Part shown: positions 53,688 to 62,329 of the stretch, piece by piece | Layout: every line of letters starts with the position of its first letter | How positions within the stretch are numbered: the stretch's first letter is position 1 | Assembly (NCBI RefSeq): GCF_001721645.1 | Contig: NZ_CP017141.1 | Span: 1,922,001 to 1,986,000, forward strand | Reading direction: 5' to 3' | DNA length: 64,000 bases | Source of the DNA: Pedobacter steynii | GTDB lineage: Bacteria > Bacteroidota > Bacteroidia > Sphingobacteriales > Sphingobacteriaceae | Program-made: the position numbers and the translations under genes | The notes under the pieces: model-generated | Databases searched by the model: none | Seen by the model: only the letters and a program-made list of their open reading frames with translations | What the model was told of the DNA's origin: nothing

Positions 53688-54422
53688 ATGAGAAGACGGT
53701 ATGCGGGATTGGAAAATCCCTGTTTCAGGTATTTAGAAGAAGAAGAAGTAAAAAATCCACTATTGGTGGTAGAAGAATTTTTTGAAGTAACAGATGTAGA
53801 GCTGTTCAGACAGGAGCTCCGGCTGTTGTTTACCTTATCCTTCGGGGATTCAGATTATAGTAAGGGTAAGGTGTATGATCGTTCAAGGTTAATGTGTGTT
53901 CATCAGCATGTTACTCGTTTTATTGAAATGGCCTGGTTATTATTAAATGATGACTTTCTCGATTTACTGATTAAGGAAGAGAACCCACTTTATCAAGACA
54001 GGGGAATGTGGGCGGAAACCTCTTTTATCGAAGTCAGGAAAAGGTTATCTGACGAAGTGATGAAATGCTGCAGAGTATTGGAAGACCAGGAGATTAATAA
54101 CGTGAAATTTGTGTTTGAGAATGTTTTTCGGTATCAAAAACTTTCCAGATGGCAGGATGAACTGGATATGGCTTTGTTTTATAGTCTGCGGACTACCCCA
54201 ATGTCTGAGGAATGTGATAATGGACATCTTTCTTTTCCGATGTACGAATTGTTGGAAAAACTCCTGGAATGTATGCATGTGATCCATGAACTTAAGATTA
54301 AAGGAGACGAGGGTTGGAAGGTGTTACCTTTGAATGCTACAGTCTTAAATAAAGATTATAGCTATTTCCCTCCAGAGCTTATGATGAGTCTTTACGATCG
54401 TATGCCGAACAGTGCAAACTAA
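53688..54422 (+). CDS. Uncharacterised 244-residue protein
   Basis: I do not recognise this protein. It lacks a signal peptide and membrane segments, is acidic, and looks largely helical (VEEFFEVTDVELFRQELRLL, FIEMAWLLLNDDFLDLLIKE). It is divergently transcribed from the S24-type regulator, which suggests that regulator controls it. Its own terminator follows. The similarity of length to small regulatory proteins such as RteC was considered, but no motif supports it. Confidence 0.75.
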   Translation: MRRRYAGLENPCFRYLEEEEVKNPLLVVEEFFEVTDVELFRQELRLLFTLSFGDSDYSKGKVYDRSRLMCVHQHVTRFIEMAWLLLNDDFLDLLIKEENPLYQDRGMWAETSFIEVRKRLSDEVMKCCRVLEDQEINNVKFVFENVFRYQKLSRWQDELDMALFYSLRTTPMSEECDNGHLSFPMYELLEKLLECMHVIHELKIKGDEGWKVLPLNATVLNKDYSYFPPELMMSLYDRMPNSAN

Positions 54423-54432
54423 GAAGAGAAGA

Positions 54433-54466
54433 TTTGGCGGGATTTATGCTGTCCCGCTAAATTTTT
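54433..54466 (+). terminator. Terminator after the uncharacterised gene
   Basis: TTTGGCGGGA (54433-54442) pairs with TCCCGCTAAA (54452-54461) using one G-U pair, followed by five T. It lies 11 bases past the stop. Confidence 0.75.
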
Positions 54467-54478
54467 ATATTTATTGTT

Positions 54479-56929
54479 TTAAAAGCCGTAAGACAGTCTG
54501 AATCCATGGTTTACCCTTTTGTTTCCATCATAGGCAAAGCCATAGGTTGCTCTAAAGATCAGACGTTGTAAACCGAAATAAAACTCTGTGTAATTTCTTT
54601 TTAAAGGCTGGCTCAGATAACTGACACCCGCCAGCTCTTCCAGTCTTAACTTGCGCAACAGCGGTACTTTGTTTGTTAGCAATCCAGAGAAATTATGTTC
54701 AAAATGAGCTTCGAAATATTCTCTGTCGGTGCTGTACAAATAAAAATCCAGGAAGAGGAATTTTCTTAGGTTAGGTAAACCAAATAGTGAATTATTTCCC
54801 CTGAAATGTTTAAACTCGGGATAATAGACCTGCGCATTGTTCAGAAATTTTCCTGCACCAATAACGAAAGAGGAATATCCCCATAAGCCGGAGCTGATCC
54901 TGTTCTGGTAAACCTCAGCAGAAATTAAATCGTAATCCACATCACTGCTCATTAAACCTTTAATCCCTTTTTTATAGGATAACCGGATACTTGGATACTT
55001 TGAATCCTGATAAATTTTACGATCGGGGCGGGTAATGTAATTTTGTCCGATGGTGTAGGTTAAGGACGCATTTAGAATCAAGGCTTCATAGGTAGGAAAT
55101 AATGGTTTCTCTACTTCCGGGCTAAAGGGGTTATTGGAGCTGAATGTCTCTCCTTTTAAATCTTTGATTTTATAAGTAGTCGTATTGATCAGATTGGTGT
55201 TTCGGGTATATTCTGCAGATAGACTTGCCTGTAAACCGTTGGTGAGCTCTCTACTTGATCCGATATTTACAAATTCCTTTTTGTAGAACTTAGAGAAGTT
55301 GGTTTCGAATAACAGGGAGTTGATGGAATTGGCCAACAAACTCATACTACCATGATTGTTCAGGTCATAAATACCAGATCCGATACCGGCGAAAATACTG
55401 GCACGTTTTAACGGATCGTAATAATAATTTCCTGTTAATGATCCGGTAAACAATTTATTAGAGAGACCATACCGTAACTCCGGTCGGATGCTATAAAAAG
55501 CGCCATATTCCAGTTCTTTGGTATAGGTGACGCCGTATTTAGCTCCAAAGCCTTCTACAGTGTTGTAGAATAATGAACGAAGTATAGGGTCAAACTTTAA
55601 ATATTTTCTATCGTATCGGTTATTAATGGTATACCCTGTCAGTAACATTTTGATAATCCCGAACTTATTATTTGCTTTTTCTAAAGAATCCAGATAGTGC
55701 TTGGAAGTCTTGAGGGCAGCAATGCTGTCTTTTCTGATATAATCACGGCTCTCTTCTGGTGTAAGTGGGATAGGCCGGTTGTTTAACCAGAAAAGGGAGT
55801 CTTTCTTGTTGACCGCCCTGGTTATTTTTAAGATTTCCCCATTAAAATAATTCTTCGGGAAGTTGGGATGGATGTTATAGTTACTATATACTCCTGCGTA
55901 ATATCCTTCAAACTTAAATCCAAATACATTGCCATTAAACTGAAAATTCATATTAGAAGGCATATAGGTATCTTCTACCTTCAGGAACTGTTGTGAGATC
56001 TTAAGTGTATCTATTAAATTGATGCCTGAATTTTGAGTCAGGTATACATTGGCATTCAACAAGTGCCAGCTGTCTTCTTTAATATAGATAATTCCCCTGA
56101 ATACCGGATCGTGTTCTCTTCTCGGGATAATCTGAATCTTATTTACCGTTTCTCCGTTTTCCATGCTAAATCCCAATAACTTATAACGGTAATAGAATAA
56201 GGCATTGTCAGCAATCGGAGACACAAAACCACGTGCACTCATGGTGTTCTCTAAAAGAATGTTATCATAAAAATTAACGATCAGATCAGATGCTTTATTA
56301 AAGCTGAATGCATTATTACGTCCTGAGATTTTAGACGAAACCATTTCTTCATGGATTTTACCCGGGTGTTGAAAGGCAAAGGTAGAAGTAGATTCAGATA
56401 AATATAGTATTCCTTTTCTGTTGGTATCCAGGTCCAGTGTCTTTTGAACATCTCTGCCAAAGAACTTTTTTGGAGCCCCGACCAGTTTTTGAACACCTTT
56501 GATATACACGTCGGCCGTATAGGAATTGACTTCTGTTAAATGTTGTTTTCTTCTTTTTATGGCCTGACGTATAATTTCATAAGCAGGGTCTTCTGCGTTC
56601 CCATCAATGGTCACTCCAGAAAGGGTATAGGATTCGGGAGCCAAAATGATATCTTCTGACGCATCGCCTGTAATGCTGATGTTCTTTTCTATAGCTTTAT
56701 AACCAATGGCTTTATAGACTATAATAAACGTGCCTTTATCCAATGAGAGCGTGTAAACCCCATCAACATTTGCTGAGGTTCCTTTAGTCGTATTCTTAAT
56801 ATATACTGAAACAAAAGGGACCGGTTGTCCCTCGGTATCTTTGATCCTACCCTTTAATTTAAATTCCTGTGCAAATAAGGCGCTAATTGTTCCGAATATT
56901 AATAAAAACGTTAGATGGATTCTCTTCAT
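54479..56929 (-). CDS. DUF5686 protein with carboxypeptidase-regulatory-like N-terminal domain
   Basis: An 816-residue outer-membrane protein. A signal peptide (1-20) is followed by a carboxypeptidase-regulatory-like beta domain (about 23-105), then the long DUF5686 region with a start such as DPAYEIIRQAIKRRKQHL and a C-terminal barrel (about 430-816) ending in aromatic strands (GFRLSYGF). The family is widespread in Bacteroidota and has no assigned function. It is a single gene, convergent with the unknown gene at 53688 and divergent from kbl. Confidence 0.88.
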   Translation of the reverse strand: MKRIHLTFLLIFGTISALFAQEFKLKGRIKDTEGQPVPFVSVYIKNTTKGTSANVDGVYTLSLDKGTFIIVYKAIGYKAIEKNISITGDASEDIILAPESYTLSGVTIDGNAEDPAYEIIRQAIKRRKQHLTEVNSYTADVYIKGVQKLVGAPKKFFGRDVQKTLDLDTNRKGILYLSESTSTFAFQHPGKIHEEMVSSKISGRNNAFSFNKASDLIVNFYDNILLENTMSARGFVSPIADNALFYYRYKLLGFSMENGETVNKIQIIPRREHDPVFRGIIYIKEDSWHLLNANVYLTQNSGINLIDTLKISQQFLKVEDTYMPSNMNFQFNGNVFGFKFEGYYAGVYSNYNIHPNFPKNYFNGEILKITRAVNKKDSLFWLNNRPIPLTPEESRDYIRKDSIAALKTSKHYLDSLEKANNKFGIIKMLLTGYTINNRYDRKYLKFDPILRSLFYNTVEGFGAKYGVTYTKELEYGAFYSIRPELRYGLSNKLFTGSLTGNYYYDPLKRASIFAGIGSGIYDLNNHGSMSLLANSINSLLFETNFSKFYKKEFVNIGSSRELTNGLQASLSAEYTRNTNLINTTTYKIKDLKGETFSSNNPFSPEVEKPLFPTYEALILNASLTYTIGQNYITRPDRKIYQDSKYPSIRLSYKKGIKGLMSSDVDYDLISAEVYQNRISSGLWGYSSFVIGAGKFLNNAQVYYPEFKHFRGNNSLFGLPNLRKFLFLDFYLYSTDREYFEAHFEHNFSGLLTNKVPLLRKLRLEELAGVSYLSQPLKRNYTEFYFGLQRLIFRATYGFAYDGNKRVNHGFRLSYGF

Positions 56930-57014
56930 AATATATTAAAGCCTAAATATCGGTATGTTAATGTTAGTTAACACAATAATCTTGTTAAAGTTTGTTGTTG
57001 ATGATTTAATAAGG

Positions 57015-57047
57015 TTGTTCATAGAAGACGATATTTTTATAACTTTG
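57015..57047 (+). promoter_or_regulatory. Promoter of kbl
   Basis: TTG (57015-57017), 22 nt and TAACTTTG (57040-57047) fit the Bacteroidota consensus, although the spacing is slightly long. Transcript start should be near 57051, so the TTG at 57049 cannot begin translation and the ATG at 57070 is preferred. Confidence 0.55.
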
Positions 57048-57069
57048 GTTGCAACAAGCAAATAATAGT

Positions 57070-58257
57070 ATGTATAAAACATTACAACCTGTTCTACAAC
57101 AAGAACTGGAGCAAATAGAAAAAGACGGTTTATTTAAACGTGAACGTGTGATTGTTACACCTCAGGGTGCAGACATCAAAGTAAGTACCGGACAAGAGGT
57201 GATCAACTTCTGTGCGAATAATTATTTAGGCTTATCCTCTGATCCACGTGTAACTGAGGCTGCTAAAAAAGCGATTGATAAATATGGCTATGGCATGTCA
57301 TCTGTACGCTTTATCTGTGGCACTCAGGATATACACAAAGAACTGGAAGCAAAGCTTTCCACTTTTTTAGGTACGGAAGATACCATTTTATATGCTGCGG
57401 CTTTTGATGCAAACGGAGGTGTTTTTGAGCCTTTATTTAACGATCAGGATGCAATCATTTCAGACGAATTGAATCATGCCTCTATCATTGATGGGGTACG
57501 TCTTTGTAAAGCAAAACGTTTCAGGTATAAAAATGCAGATATGGCAGATCTGGAGCAACAATTGATTGCTGCGAAAGATGCCAGACATCGTATTATTGTT
57601 ACTGATGGCGCCTTTTCTATGGATGGTGTGGTTGCACCACTTGACCAGATCTGTGATCTGGCGGATAAATATGAGGCATTGGTGATGATTGATGAGTCAC
57701 ACTGTACCGGATTTATTGGAAAAACAGGCCGTGGAACACATGAACATTTTAATGTAATGGATAGGGTGGATATCATCACTGGTACTTTGGGTAAAGCGTT
57801 AGGAGGGGCATCTGGAGGTTTTACTGCAGGTAAGAAAGAAATTATAGATATGTTGCGTCAGCGTTCACGTCCTTATTTATTTTCTAATACACTGGCTCCT
57901 GCAATTGCGGGTGCTTCTGTTGCTGTGTTGGACATGTTAAGTGAAACTACTGATTTAAGAGATAAGCTGGAAAGCAATACCGTTTATTTCCGTAAGAAGA
58001 TGACGGAAGCAGGGTTTGATATTAAGGAGGGTGTTCATCCGATTGTTCCGGTAATGCTGTATGATGCAAAACTGGCGCAGGAATTTGCAGCGAAAATGCT
58101 GGAGGAAGGAATTTATGTAATCGGTTTTTACTATCCGGTTGTTGGGCAAGGCAAAGCGAGGATTCGCGTACAGTTGTCTGCAGCCCATGAACAACACCAT
58201 TTGGATAAAGCTATCGCTGCATTTACCAAAGTTGGTAAGGCACTTGGTGTGATTTAA
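57070..58257 (+). CDS. kbl: Glycine C-acetyltransferase (2-amino-3-ketobutyrate CoA ligase)
   Basis: A 395-residue PLP enzyme that splits 2-amino-3-ketobutyrate with CoA into glycine and acetyl-CoA, the second step of threonine breakdown. K242 in [12 protein letters not shown] binds PLP, and D208 is in the DESH motif. [12 protein letters not shown] and the N-terminal [12 protein letters not shown] are typical. The longer frame from a TTG at 57049 is rejected on promoter position. The first-step enzyme is at 31663, about 25 kb away, with the same -7 octamer. Confidence 0.95.
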   Translation: MYKTLQPVLQQELEQIEKDGLFKRERVIVTPQGADIKVSTGQEVINFCANNYLGLSSDPRVTEAAKKAIDKYGYGMSSVRFICGTQDIHKELEAKLSTFLGTEDTILYAAAFDANGGVFEPLFNDQDAIISDELNHASIIDGVRLCKAKRFRYKNADMADLEQQLIAAKDARHRIIVTDGAFSMDGVVAPLDQICDLADKYEALVMIDESHCTGFIGKTGRGTHEHFNVMDRVDIITGTLGKALGGASGGFTAGKKEIIDMLRQRSRPYLFSNTLAPAIAGASVAVLDMLSETTDLRDKLESNTVYFRKKMTEAGFDIKEGVHPIVPVMLYDAKLAQEFAAKMLEEGIYVIGFYYPVVGQGKARIRVQLSAAHEQHHLDKAIAAFTKVGKALGVI

Positions 58258-58265
58258 ATTATAAT

Positions 58266-58318
58266 GCTGAGTCCATTTACCTCTTGGAGATCAGTTCAAG
58301 TTGATTTTTGGACTCAGC
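58266..58318. repeat. 10-bp inverted repeat with long loop between kbl and pheS
   Basis: GCTGAGTCCA (58266-58275) and TGGACTCAGC (58309-58318) are perfect complements around a 33-nt loop. There is no T-run. The arm contains TGGACTCAG, the core of the tandem repeat at 8415-8458. Confidence 0.5.
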
Positions 58319-58346
58319 GATTATAAATATATTGTATAAATAGCTG

Positions 58347-58354
58347 TATATTTG
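58347..58354 (+). promoter_or_regulatory. -7 promoter element directly before pheS
   Basis: TATATTTG matches TAnnTTTG and ends five bases before the ATG at 58360. If used, the transcript would begin at or within a few bases of the start codon. No TTTG lies at the right -33 distance. Confidence 0.4.
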
Positions 58355-58359
58355 GCCTC

Positions 58360-59397
58360 ATGTTACAAGATAAGATAACACAATATACCGCCGAAATAAA
58401 TGCGTTTTCTACTGATAACGCAGATGAGCTAGAACAATTCCGTATTAAATTCCTTGGTACCAAAGGAATAATCAAAGATATTTTCGATGAGTTTAAAGCT
58501 GTCTCACCTGAGGAAAAGAGAACTCTGGGAAAGGTTTTAAATGAATTTAAACAGCTGGCAGAAGCTAAATACCAAACGCTTAAAGATCAGACTGAAGTAG
58601 CCGACACCTCCAAAGATTCAGGTTTAGACCTGACTTTACCTGGTGATGGCTTTGAGATTGGCGCACGCCATCCGCTTGCATTGGTAAGAAGAGAGATCGT
58701 AGAAATATTTAATAAGTTAGGTTTTATCGTGGCTGAAGGGCCGGAAATCGAGGACGACTGGCATAATTTCACCGCGCTGAATTTTCCTGAGGAACACCCT
58801 GCCCGTGATATGCAGGATACTTTCTTCATTAAAAAAGGTGGAGAAAAAGGAGACATCGCTCTGCGTACCCATACTTCTTCAGTTCAGGTAAGAATGATGG
58901 AAGCGGGACAGCCGCCATTCCGGGCGATTATGCCTGGTCGTGTATATCGGAATGAGGCCATATCTGCAAGGGCACACTGTTTCTTCCATCAGGTAGAGGG
59001 TTTGTATGTAGATGAAAATGTTTCTTTTGCAGATCTGAAGCAAACTTTATTCTATTTTGTACAGGAATTATATGGGGAAGGTACTAAAGTTCGTTTCCGC
59101 CCTTCTTATTTCCCTTTTACGGAACCTTCAGCAGAGATGGACATTTCCTGTACCATTTGTAAAGGAGCAGGATGTCAAATGTGTAAATATAGCGGATGGG
59201 TGGAAATCCTTGGGTGTGGAATGGTAGATCCTAATGTATTGGAAAATTGTGGTATTGATTCCAAAAAATATAGTGGTTTTGCATTCGGAATGGGAATTGA
59301 AAGAATTGCGAACCTTAAGTTTGAAATTAAAGATTTAAGGTTATTCTCAGAGAATGATGCGAGATTCCTGAAACAATATAAAACTTCATTGATATAA
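58360..59397 (+). CDS. pheS: Phenylalanine-tRNA ligase alpha subunit
   Basis: A 345-residue class II synthetase subunit. An N-terminal coiled coil (about 1-85) precedes the catalytic core with motif 2 (MPGRVYRNEAISARAHCFFHQ) and motif 3 (GFAFGMGIERIAN). Four cysteines, CTICKGAGCQMCKYSG, form a probable zinc-like patch before WVEILGCGMVDP. It is translationally coupled to a lipoprotein gene (TAATG). The beta subunit gene is not in the window. Confidence 0.96.
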   Translation: MLQDKITQYTAEINAFSTDNADELEQFRIKFLGTKGIIKDIFDEFKAVSPEEKRTLGKVLNEFKQLAEAKYQTLKDQTEVADTSKDSGLDLTLPGDGFEIGARHPLALVRREIVEIFNKLGFIVAEGPEIEDDWHNFTALNFPEEHPARDMQDTFFIKKGGEKGDIALRTHTSSVQVRMMEAGQPPFRAIMPGRVYRNEAISARAHCFFHQVEGLYVDENVSFADLKQTLFYFVQELYGEGTKVRFRPSYFPFTEPSAEMDISCTICKGAGCQMCKYSGWVEILGCGMVDPNVLENCGIDSKKYSGFAFGMGIERIANLKFEIKDLRLFSENDARFLKQYKTSLI

Positions 59398-59816
59398 TGA
59401 TCAAAAGAATAACCGGAGCACTGGTCCTATTGTTGCTTTTTGCTGGTTGCGGTAAAGATGATGGGAGTTATATTCCTAATGTTCTTGTTAATTATCATAT
59501 AACAGCTGCGGCCTTCAGTGATAAGGCCGTTAATGGCGTGCTTATGGTAGATGATATCGGAGTAGCGGGTATAATGGTTATTAAGATTACACCCACAAAT
59601 TATGTTGCTTTTGATCGCTGCAGTTCTGTGAATCCTGAACAGCGTTGCAAGGTAACGGTGGATAACGGTGGAATTACTGCCACAGACCCATGTTCAGGAG
59701 CTAAATTTTTACTTACTGATGGTAGTCCCCAAAGGGCACCTGCAGTACGTTATTTAAAATCATACCGGGTATCTGTTTCCGGTCTTGGTAGTAACGATAT
59801 AATTGTATCTAATTGA
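59397..59816 (+). CDS. Lipoprotein with Rieske-like fold lacking histidine ligands
   Basis: A 139-residue lipoprotein (lipobox FAGC, C18) with a small beta domain. C75, C84 and C99 sit where Rieske proteins have cluster ligands, and FLLTDGSPQRAPAVRYLKSYRV resembles the Rieske C-terminal strands, but the paired His residues are missing, so no [2Fe-2S] cluster is expected. It starts on the last base of pheS and ends within the tetR start (TGATG), so the three genes are coupled. Confidence 0.75.
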   Translation: MIKRITGALVLLLLFAGCGKDDGSYIPNVLVNYHITAAAFSDKAVNGVLMVDDIGVAGIMVIKITPTNYVAFDRCSSVNPEQRCKVTVDNGGITATDPCSGAKFLLTDGSPQRAPAVRYLKSYRVSVSGLGSNDIIVSN

Positions 59817-60391
59817 TGGAACCAGAGAAAATTAAAGAGAGTATAATTAGAGCAGCTAAAGAGTTATTTAGGAAATACGGGTATCACAAGACAAGTGTAA
59901 ACGAGATCGCGAAGAAAGCACGTATTGCGAAAGCTACCATATATAAGTATTTTGAAAGTAAAGAACAGGTTTTGGATGCCATTCTAATGGACTACCTGGA
60001 TCTGAATTTACATGAAATCCTTAAAAATAAAGCTCAGTTTGCAAATGAAGAGGAACACCTGAAGGCATTGGTGATGAAGACCTGCAGACTGACTTACACC
60101 GTTTGTAATGAGTTTATAGGTTGGGATTTTGTAAGGGAGAATGCCAATTCTCAGGAATTTTTAAAGCACCTTTCAGATCAGTTGGAATCTTTGCTGCTTT
60201 CTGCTTACCTGGAGTTGGATCACTTTAAGAATAACCCTTCAAGAAAAGAAGGCCTGGCTTTTTTATTAAAAGCAAGTAAGAGTATTGTCTTTTCATTCGC
60301 TTTTACTTCTGTTAGTGATGCTGATGTCCGGAAAAACTTTGTCAGCTTCCAGAAGGAGCTTTTACCTTTCCTTGTTAAAGCCGCTCTATAG
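59816..60391 (+). CDS. TetR/AcrR-family transcriptional regulator
   Basis: A 191-residue regulator with the DNA-binding domain at about 8-55 (KELFRKYGYHKTSVNEIAKKARIAKATIYKYF). The start is the ATG at 59816; a TTG three bases upstream is the alternative. It is the third gene of a coupled pheS-lipoprotein-tetR run, an unusual place for a regulator. An inverted repeat downstream (60471-60494) could be an operator. The ligand is unknown. Confidence 0.92.
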   Translation: MEPEKIKESIIRAAKELFRKYGYHKTSVNEIAKKARIAKATIYKYFESKEQVLDAILMDYLDLNLHEILKNKAQFANEEEHLKALVMKTCRLTYTVCNEFIGWDFVRENANSQEFLKHLSDQLESLLLSAYLELDHFKNNPSRKEGLAFLLKASKSIVFSFAFTSVSDADVRKNFVSFQKELLPFLVKAAL

Positions 60392-60470
60392 GCGTTCTTG
60401 TTTGTTTTTTCTTTACTTTGAAGGTTCATAATTGTAAATCTGTTTAAGATTATTTGATATAAACTTAATG

Positions 60471-60494
60471 TATACCATTTTGGTATTTGGTATA
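60471..60494. promoter_or_regulatory. Inverted repeat TATACCA-N10-TGGTATA downstream of tetR
   Basis: TATACCA (60471-60477) and TGGTATA (60488-60494) are perfect complements. The spacer adds a third half-site, so that TACCA-TTT-TGGTA (60473-60485) is also symmetric. Such overlapping half-sites are usual for TetR operators. It would control the small ORFs that follow. Confidence 0.35.
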
Positions 60495-60533
60495 AAAAGG
60501 TCTATATTAGTGTTGTTGTCAATTATTGAAGCC

Positions 60534-60644
60534 ATGAGTAAAGAAGTTTTAGAGATTTCTGTTTTAGTTGATGAGAAGTTTGACATGAGCTTTAATCTTG
60601 TTGAAGGCATCTTTGGTTTTATCCTTAGCGTCTTTGATAAGTAG
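60534..60644 (+). CDS. Possible 36-residue small protein
   Basis: An ATG-to-TAG frame of 36 codons starting MSKEVLEISVLVDEK and ending FGFILSVFDK. It is acidic at the N-terminus and hydrophobic at the C-terminus. It lies between the inverted repeat and the next small ORF on the same strand. No homologue is recognised, and it may be chance. Confidence 0.3.
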   Translation: MSKEVLEISVLVDEKFDMSFNLVEGIFGFILSVFDK

Positions 60645-60683
60645 AGCGTGATGTACTGACTTCTATGTTTAAAAGGCATTAAA

Positions 60684-60824
60684 ATGCCGGCAGGCAACCC
60701 TTATGTCCTGAAATTTTCGCTGTTCCTCTTCGCACTTGTTTATATTTCAGTTATTCCTACAGTCTTTCTGATATGGAAGAGGGAAAATGATGGAGAAGAA
60801 ATAATACTGAGGAAAAAATCTTAA
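60684..60824 (+). CDS. Small single-pass membrane protein (46 residues)
   Basis: An ATG-to-TAA frame of 46 codons just before rlmD. Residues about 11-31 are a membrane segment (FSLFLFALVY then ISVIPTVFLIW), followed by a charged tail (KRENDGEEIILRKKS). The shape, a short N-terminus, one helix and a charged cytosolic tail, is common among real small membrane proteins. The stop lies 12 bases before the rlmD ATG. No function can be assigned. Confidence 0.5.
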   Translation: MPAGNPYVLKFSLFLFALVYISVIPTVFLIWKRENDGEEIILRKKS

Positions 60825-60829
60825 ATTTG
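60822..60829 (+). promoter_or_regulatory. -7 promoter element directly before rlmD
   Basis: TAAATTTG matches TAnnTTTG and ends seven bases before the rlmD ATG, so the leader would be only about four bases. A -33 TTTG is not seen. Confidence 0.4.
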
Positions 60830-60836
60830 CGGCATA

Positions 60837-62315
60837 ATGAGTAGAAATAGAAAATCCGGAACGGTAACCATTATTCCCAATCTTAGAATTATTGATATTG
60901 CTGAAGAAGGCAAAGGGGTAGGTAAAGCAGATGAGCTGGTGGTATTTGTGGATAAGGCTGTGCCCGGCGACGTTGTTGACGTTCGTGTGGTTAAGAAAAA
61001 GAAAAATTTTACTGAAGCTGTAATTGAATCATTACACGAAAGTTCGGAACTGAGAACAGATCCTTTCTGTCAGCATTTTGGAACCTGTGGGGGCTGTAAA
61101 TGGCAACATATGGGCTACGATGCACAATTGACATTTAAGCACAAAAATGTAGAAGCTGCTTTACAACGATTGGCTAAAATTGATACTTCTGCGATGGAAC
61201 CTATTTTAGGTTCTGCAGAGAATAAATATTATCGGAATAAACTGGAATATACTTTTTCTAATAAACGCTGGTTAAATAAACAGGACATGGTAACTGAACC
61301 TGTTCTGGAAAACGAAGAGGAGAATACTTCCACTGAAAAAGCGGAAATGGAAATGAATGCTCTTGGTTTTCACGTTCCTTTGCGTTTTGATAAAATTCTG
61401 GATATTGAGCACTGCTATTTACAGGCAGAGCCTTCTAATACCCTGAGAAATACAGTGAGACGCTATGCGCTGGAAAATGGCCTGAGCTTTTACGATCTTC
61501 GTAACCACGAAGGAAGTCTGAGAAATCTGATCATCAGAACTTCTTCAACAGGAGAGGTGATGGTCGTGGTAGTTTTTGCGTATGTGGAGCAGGAACAGGC
61601 GGATGGTTTGATGGAGTATCTGAAGGTTAATTTTCCTGAAATAACTTCGCTTTTATACATCATCAACCAGAAAAAAAATGATACTATTTTTGATCAGGAA
61701 GTGATCACCTATGCAGGGAGAGACCACATATTTGAAGAGATGAATGGCCTGAAGTTTAAGATTGGCGCCAAATCGTTCTATCAGACGAATTCTGAACAAG
61801 CCCATGAATTGTATAAGATTACTAAAGAATTTGCTGGTTTCTCAGGAGATGAGTTGGTCTACGATTTATACACAGGAGCGGGAACGATAGCTAATTTTGT
61901 TGCCTCAAGTGTAAAGCAGGTGATCGGAGTGGAATATGTGCCAACGGCGATCGAAGACGCTAAATTCAACTCAGCATTGAATGGTATTGACAATACCGTT
62001 TTCTATGCCGGTGATATGAAAGACATTCTGACCACGCAGTTTATTGCTGAACATGGCAAGCCTAATGTGGTGATTACAGATCCGCCAAGGGCAGGGATGC
62101 ATGCTGATGTTGTTGCGCGTTTATTGGAGATGGAAGCAGAGAGGATTGTTTATGTCAGCTGTAATGCTGCTACGCAGGCAAGGGATCTTGCTTTGTTGAA
62201 GGAAAAATATGAAGTCCTGCGCATTAAGCCAGTAGATATGTTCCCGCATACCCAGCATGTGGAAAACGTAGTTTTATTAAAATTTATAGGAAGTGTTTCT
62301 CCGGAAGCCCTGTAA
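60837..62315 (+). CDS. rlmD: 23S rRNA (uracil(1939)-C5)-methyltransferase
   Basis: A 492-residue RumA-type enzyme. A TRAM domain (about 12-68) precedes the iron-sulfur ligands C78, C84, C87 and C192. The SAM site is YDLYTGAGT (341-349), the DPPR motif is 414-417 and the nucleophile is C441 (YVSCNAATQARDL). An acidic insert (about 155-175, Glu-rich) is not in E. coli RlmD. Other members of the family modify tRNA, so the exact site is inferred. A conserved small protein gene follows by 14 bp. Confidence 0.93.
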   Translation: MSRNRKSGTVTIIPNLRIIDIAEEGKGVGKADELVVFVDKAVPGDVVDVRVVKKKKNFTEAVIESLHESSELRTDPFCQHFGTCGGCKWQHMGYDAQLTFKHKNVEAALQRLAKIDTSAMEPILGSAENKYYRNKLEYTFSNKRWLNKQDMVTEPVLENEEENTSTEKAEMEMNALGFHVPLRFDKILDIEHCYLQAEPSNTLRNTVRRYALENGLSFYDLRNHEGSLRNLIIRTSSTGEVMVVVVFAYVEQEQADGLMEYLKVNFPEITSLLYIINQKKNDTIFDQEVITYAGRDHIFEEMNGLKFKIGAKSFYQTNSEQAHELYKITKEFAGFSGDELVYDLYTGAGTIANFVASSVKQVIGVEYVPTAIEDAKFNSALNGIDNTVFYAGDMKDILTTQFIAEHGKPNVVITDPPRAGMHADVVARLLEMEAERIVYVSCNAATQARDLALLKEKYEVLRIKPVDMFPHTQHVENVVLLKFIGSVSPEAL

Positions 62316-62329
62316 GCAAATATATTAGA

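Noticed and set aside
57049..57069. Upstream TTG start of kbl
   Set aside because: It follows the TAACTTTG element by one base and would precede the transcript start; the ATG at 57070 gives the normal N-terminus.
60413..60697. 94-codon minus-strand frame opposite the small ORFs
   Set aside because: Low-complexity Lys/Asn/Ser composition from AT-rich DNA, no signal or domain, and it conflicts with the more plausible plus-strand small ORFs.
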